Shown: positions 63,147-64,000 of the stretch, in pieces | Layout: the number at the start of each line of letters is the position of its first letter | Numbering within the stretch: the first letter of the stretch is position 1 | IMG/VR virus record: IMGVR_UViG_3300025131_008477 | Span: 1-64,000 of that record | Strand: one strand, 5' to 3' | Length of the DNA: 64,000 nucleotides | Origin: a virus | Position numbers and translations under genes: made by a program | Notes under the pieces: model-generated | Databases searched by the model: none | Told to the model about the DNA's origin: nothing | The model's input: only the letters and a program-made list of their open reading frames with translations

Positions 63147-64000
63147 TTATTTTTCCAAGAATTTTTTGTTCATTGTTTTTGCAACTTCCATCATATTGGT
63201 AGCGTTGATGAAAGAAGCATCATTACCATACATATTTTTGAAAGCTCTATTTTCATCATCATAATCATGTTTACCACTAATAAAGTAACTCAATACATTA
63301 ATACCTTTAGCTCTCATATTGTTAACCATCTTCGCCGTATGTCTTTCAGCACTTTCACCAGAATAATTAATTTCAGAGTTACCATAGTAAGGTTGACCAT
63401 CGGAGTAATTTACAAAGTAACTATCCTGATTATTATTACCAGGAATTAATTCTTTTTCAATAGCTTCGAAACACAAACCTTCTGGTGTAGTTCCATCAAC
63501 ATCAAGTGCGGTAAAAAGAGTTTTAACTTTAGTTAACTTATCAGTTCTTGAATCATACACAACCATAATCATTGGAACATCATTATAATGACGACCGTGT
63601 GTAGCTCTGATTGAAACAACCACATCAATGTTACCAGCCATATCACAAGCTTTAATCATTGCAACTGCTGATGTCATAGCTTTGTTCCATTTGTCACCAG
63701 ACATTGAACCAGAAGCATCAACTGAAATATGAAGATAAGCTTTGTTAAATCTTTCAACAAAGGTTTGACTAAACACATTAGAATTTCCAAAACCTAATTC
63801 AGACAACAATCTCTTATCAATCTTACCAGAATCTTTCCGAGAATATTTAAGAGAAGATTCTTCACCTCTAACTTGAAGTTTTCTTCCTAACATAGTTCCT
63901 AATCTTAAACCTTCTTCAACAAAGTTGTAAGAACTTCCGTAACGATTTGTATCATTATAATTTTTTTGTCTCCAAGAAGTAGCACAACCAAAGATATTAG
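63147..64000 (-). CDS. VWA-domain protein (CobT-like), 5' end outside window
   Basis: The frame is open up to the right edge. The visible 284 residues run from NIFGCATSWRQKNYND through GLRLGTMLGRKL to the stop at 63147; Met at 63893 is internal. It has a MIDAS-type VWA domain (ISVDASGSMSGDKW; DGTTPEGLCFEAIE) and ends in KTMNKKFLEK. It resembles the CobT-like VWA proteins of T4-like marine phages, which act with an AAA+ (CobS-like) partner that would lie upstream. The substrate is not known. Confidence 0.8.
   Translation of the reverse strand, partial: NIFGCATSWRQKNYNDTNRYGSSYNFVEEGLRLGTMLGRKLQVRGEESSLKYSRKDSGKIDKRLLSELGFGNSNVFSQTFVERFNKAYLHISVDASGSMSGDKWNKAMTSAVAMIKACDMAGNIDVVVSIRATHGRHYNDVPMIMVVYDSRTDKLTKVKTLFTALDVDGTTPEGLCFEAIEKELIPGNNNQDSYFVNYSDGQPYYGNSEINYSGESAERHTAKMVNNMRAKGINVLSYFISGKHDYDDENRAFKNMYGNDASFINATNMMEVAKTMNKKFLEK

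Overview
This window is an internal piece of a large tailed-phage genome. Every convincing gene lies on the minus strand, the DNA is AT-rich, genes abut or overlap by a few bases, and AGGAG-type ribosome sites are common. The contractile-tail parts (gp5-like spike, gp25-like and gp6-like baseplate wedges), a gp55-like late sigma factor and gp46/47-like recombination functions point to a marine T4-related myophage. The host is not proven, but several clues favour Bacteroidota or the wider FCB group: the style of the DnaK, a fibre C-terminus like those of Bacteroidota secreted proteins, Cys-rich surface repeats with ACNYN motifs, signal peptides ending in AQ or SQ, and a tmRNA tag that begins with Gly. 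The Shine-Dalgarno sites and TTGA/TATATT promoters fit Bacteroidota less well.

In the direction of transcription (high to low coordinates), 54.4-64 kb is an accessory and metabolic region: VWA protein (partial), HAD nucleotidase, complete DnaK, secreted protein, trypsin-like protease, several small membrane proteins, zinc-ribbon protein, thioredoxin, peptide deformylase, a GMP reductase/IMP dehydrogenase and small proteins. At 53.9-54.4 kb are a tmRNA and a tRNA with anticodon CAU. From 47.6 to 53.7 kb come an outer-membrane porin-like protein, a small hydrophobic protein, PhoH, a 3D-domain cell-wall protein, an adenine methylase, an HD hydrolase and the late sigma factor.

From 47.5 down to about 16.6 kb lies a late structural block: spike, a multi-span membrane protein, baseplate wedges, a YadA-like fibre, two DNRLRE-like proteins, a 1643-residue baseplate/adhesion protein and a family of paralogous tail proteins. 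The largest paralog (2357 residues) carries a 165-residue Hint (mini-intein-like) domain and a very long cysteine-rich insert. A replication/recombination island at 11.1-16.6 kb encodes a RuvC-like nuclease, a DnaG-type primase, a RimK-like ATP-grasp ligase and an unusual single-chain Mre11-Rad50 (gp47-gp46) fusion. From 11 kb to the left edge are more fibres, built from recurring ISASG modules that are also nearly identical as DNA.

Two sets of promoter-like sequence recur. A sense-strand TATTTATA box lies 16-64 bases ahead of most late or intergenic gene starts. A TTGAYT-N17/18-TATATT pair, often preceded by AAAGCTTG, lies ahead of the primase, the 3D-domain protein, the zinc-ribbon gene and the tmRNA. 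The strongest candidates for new biology are the Hint domain with its cysteine-rich insert, the Mre11-Rad50 fusion, the phage DnaK/tmRNA/porin set and two unassigned structured RNAs.
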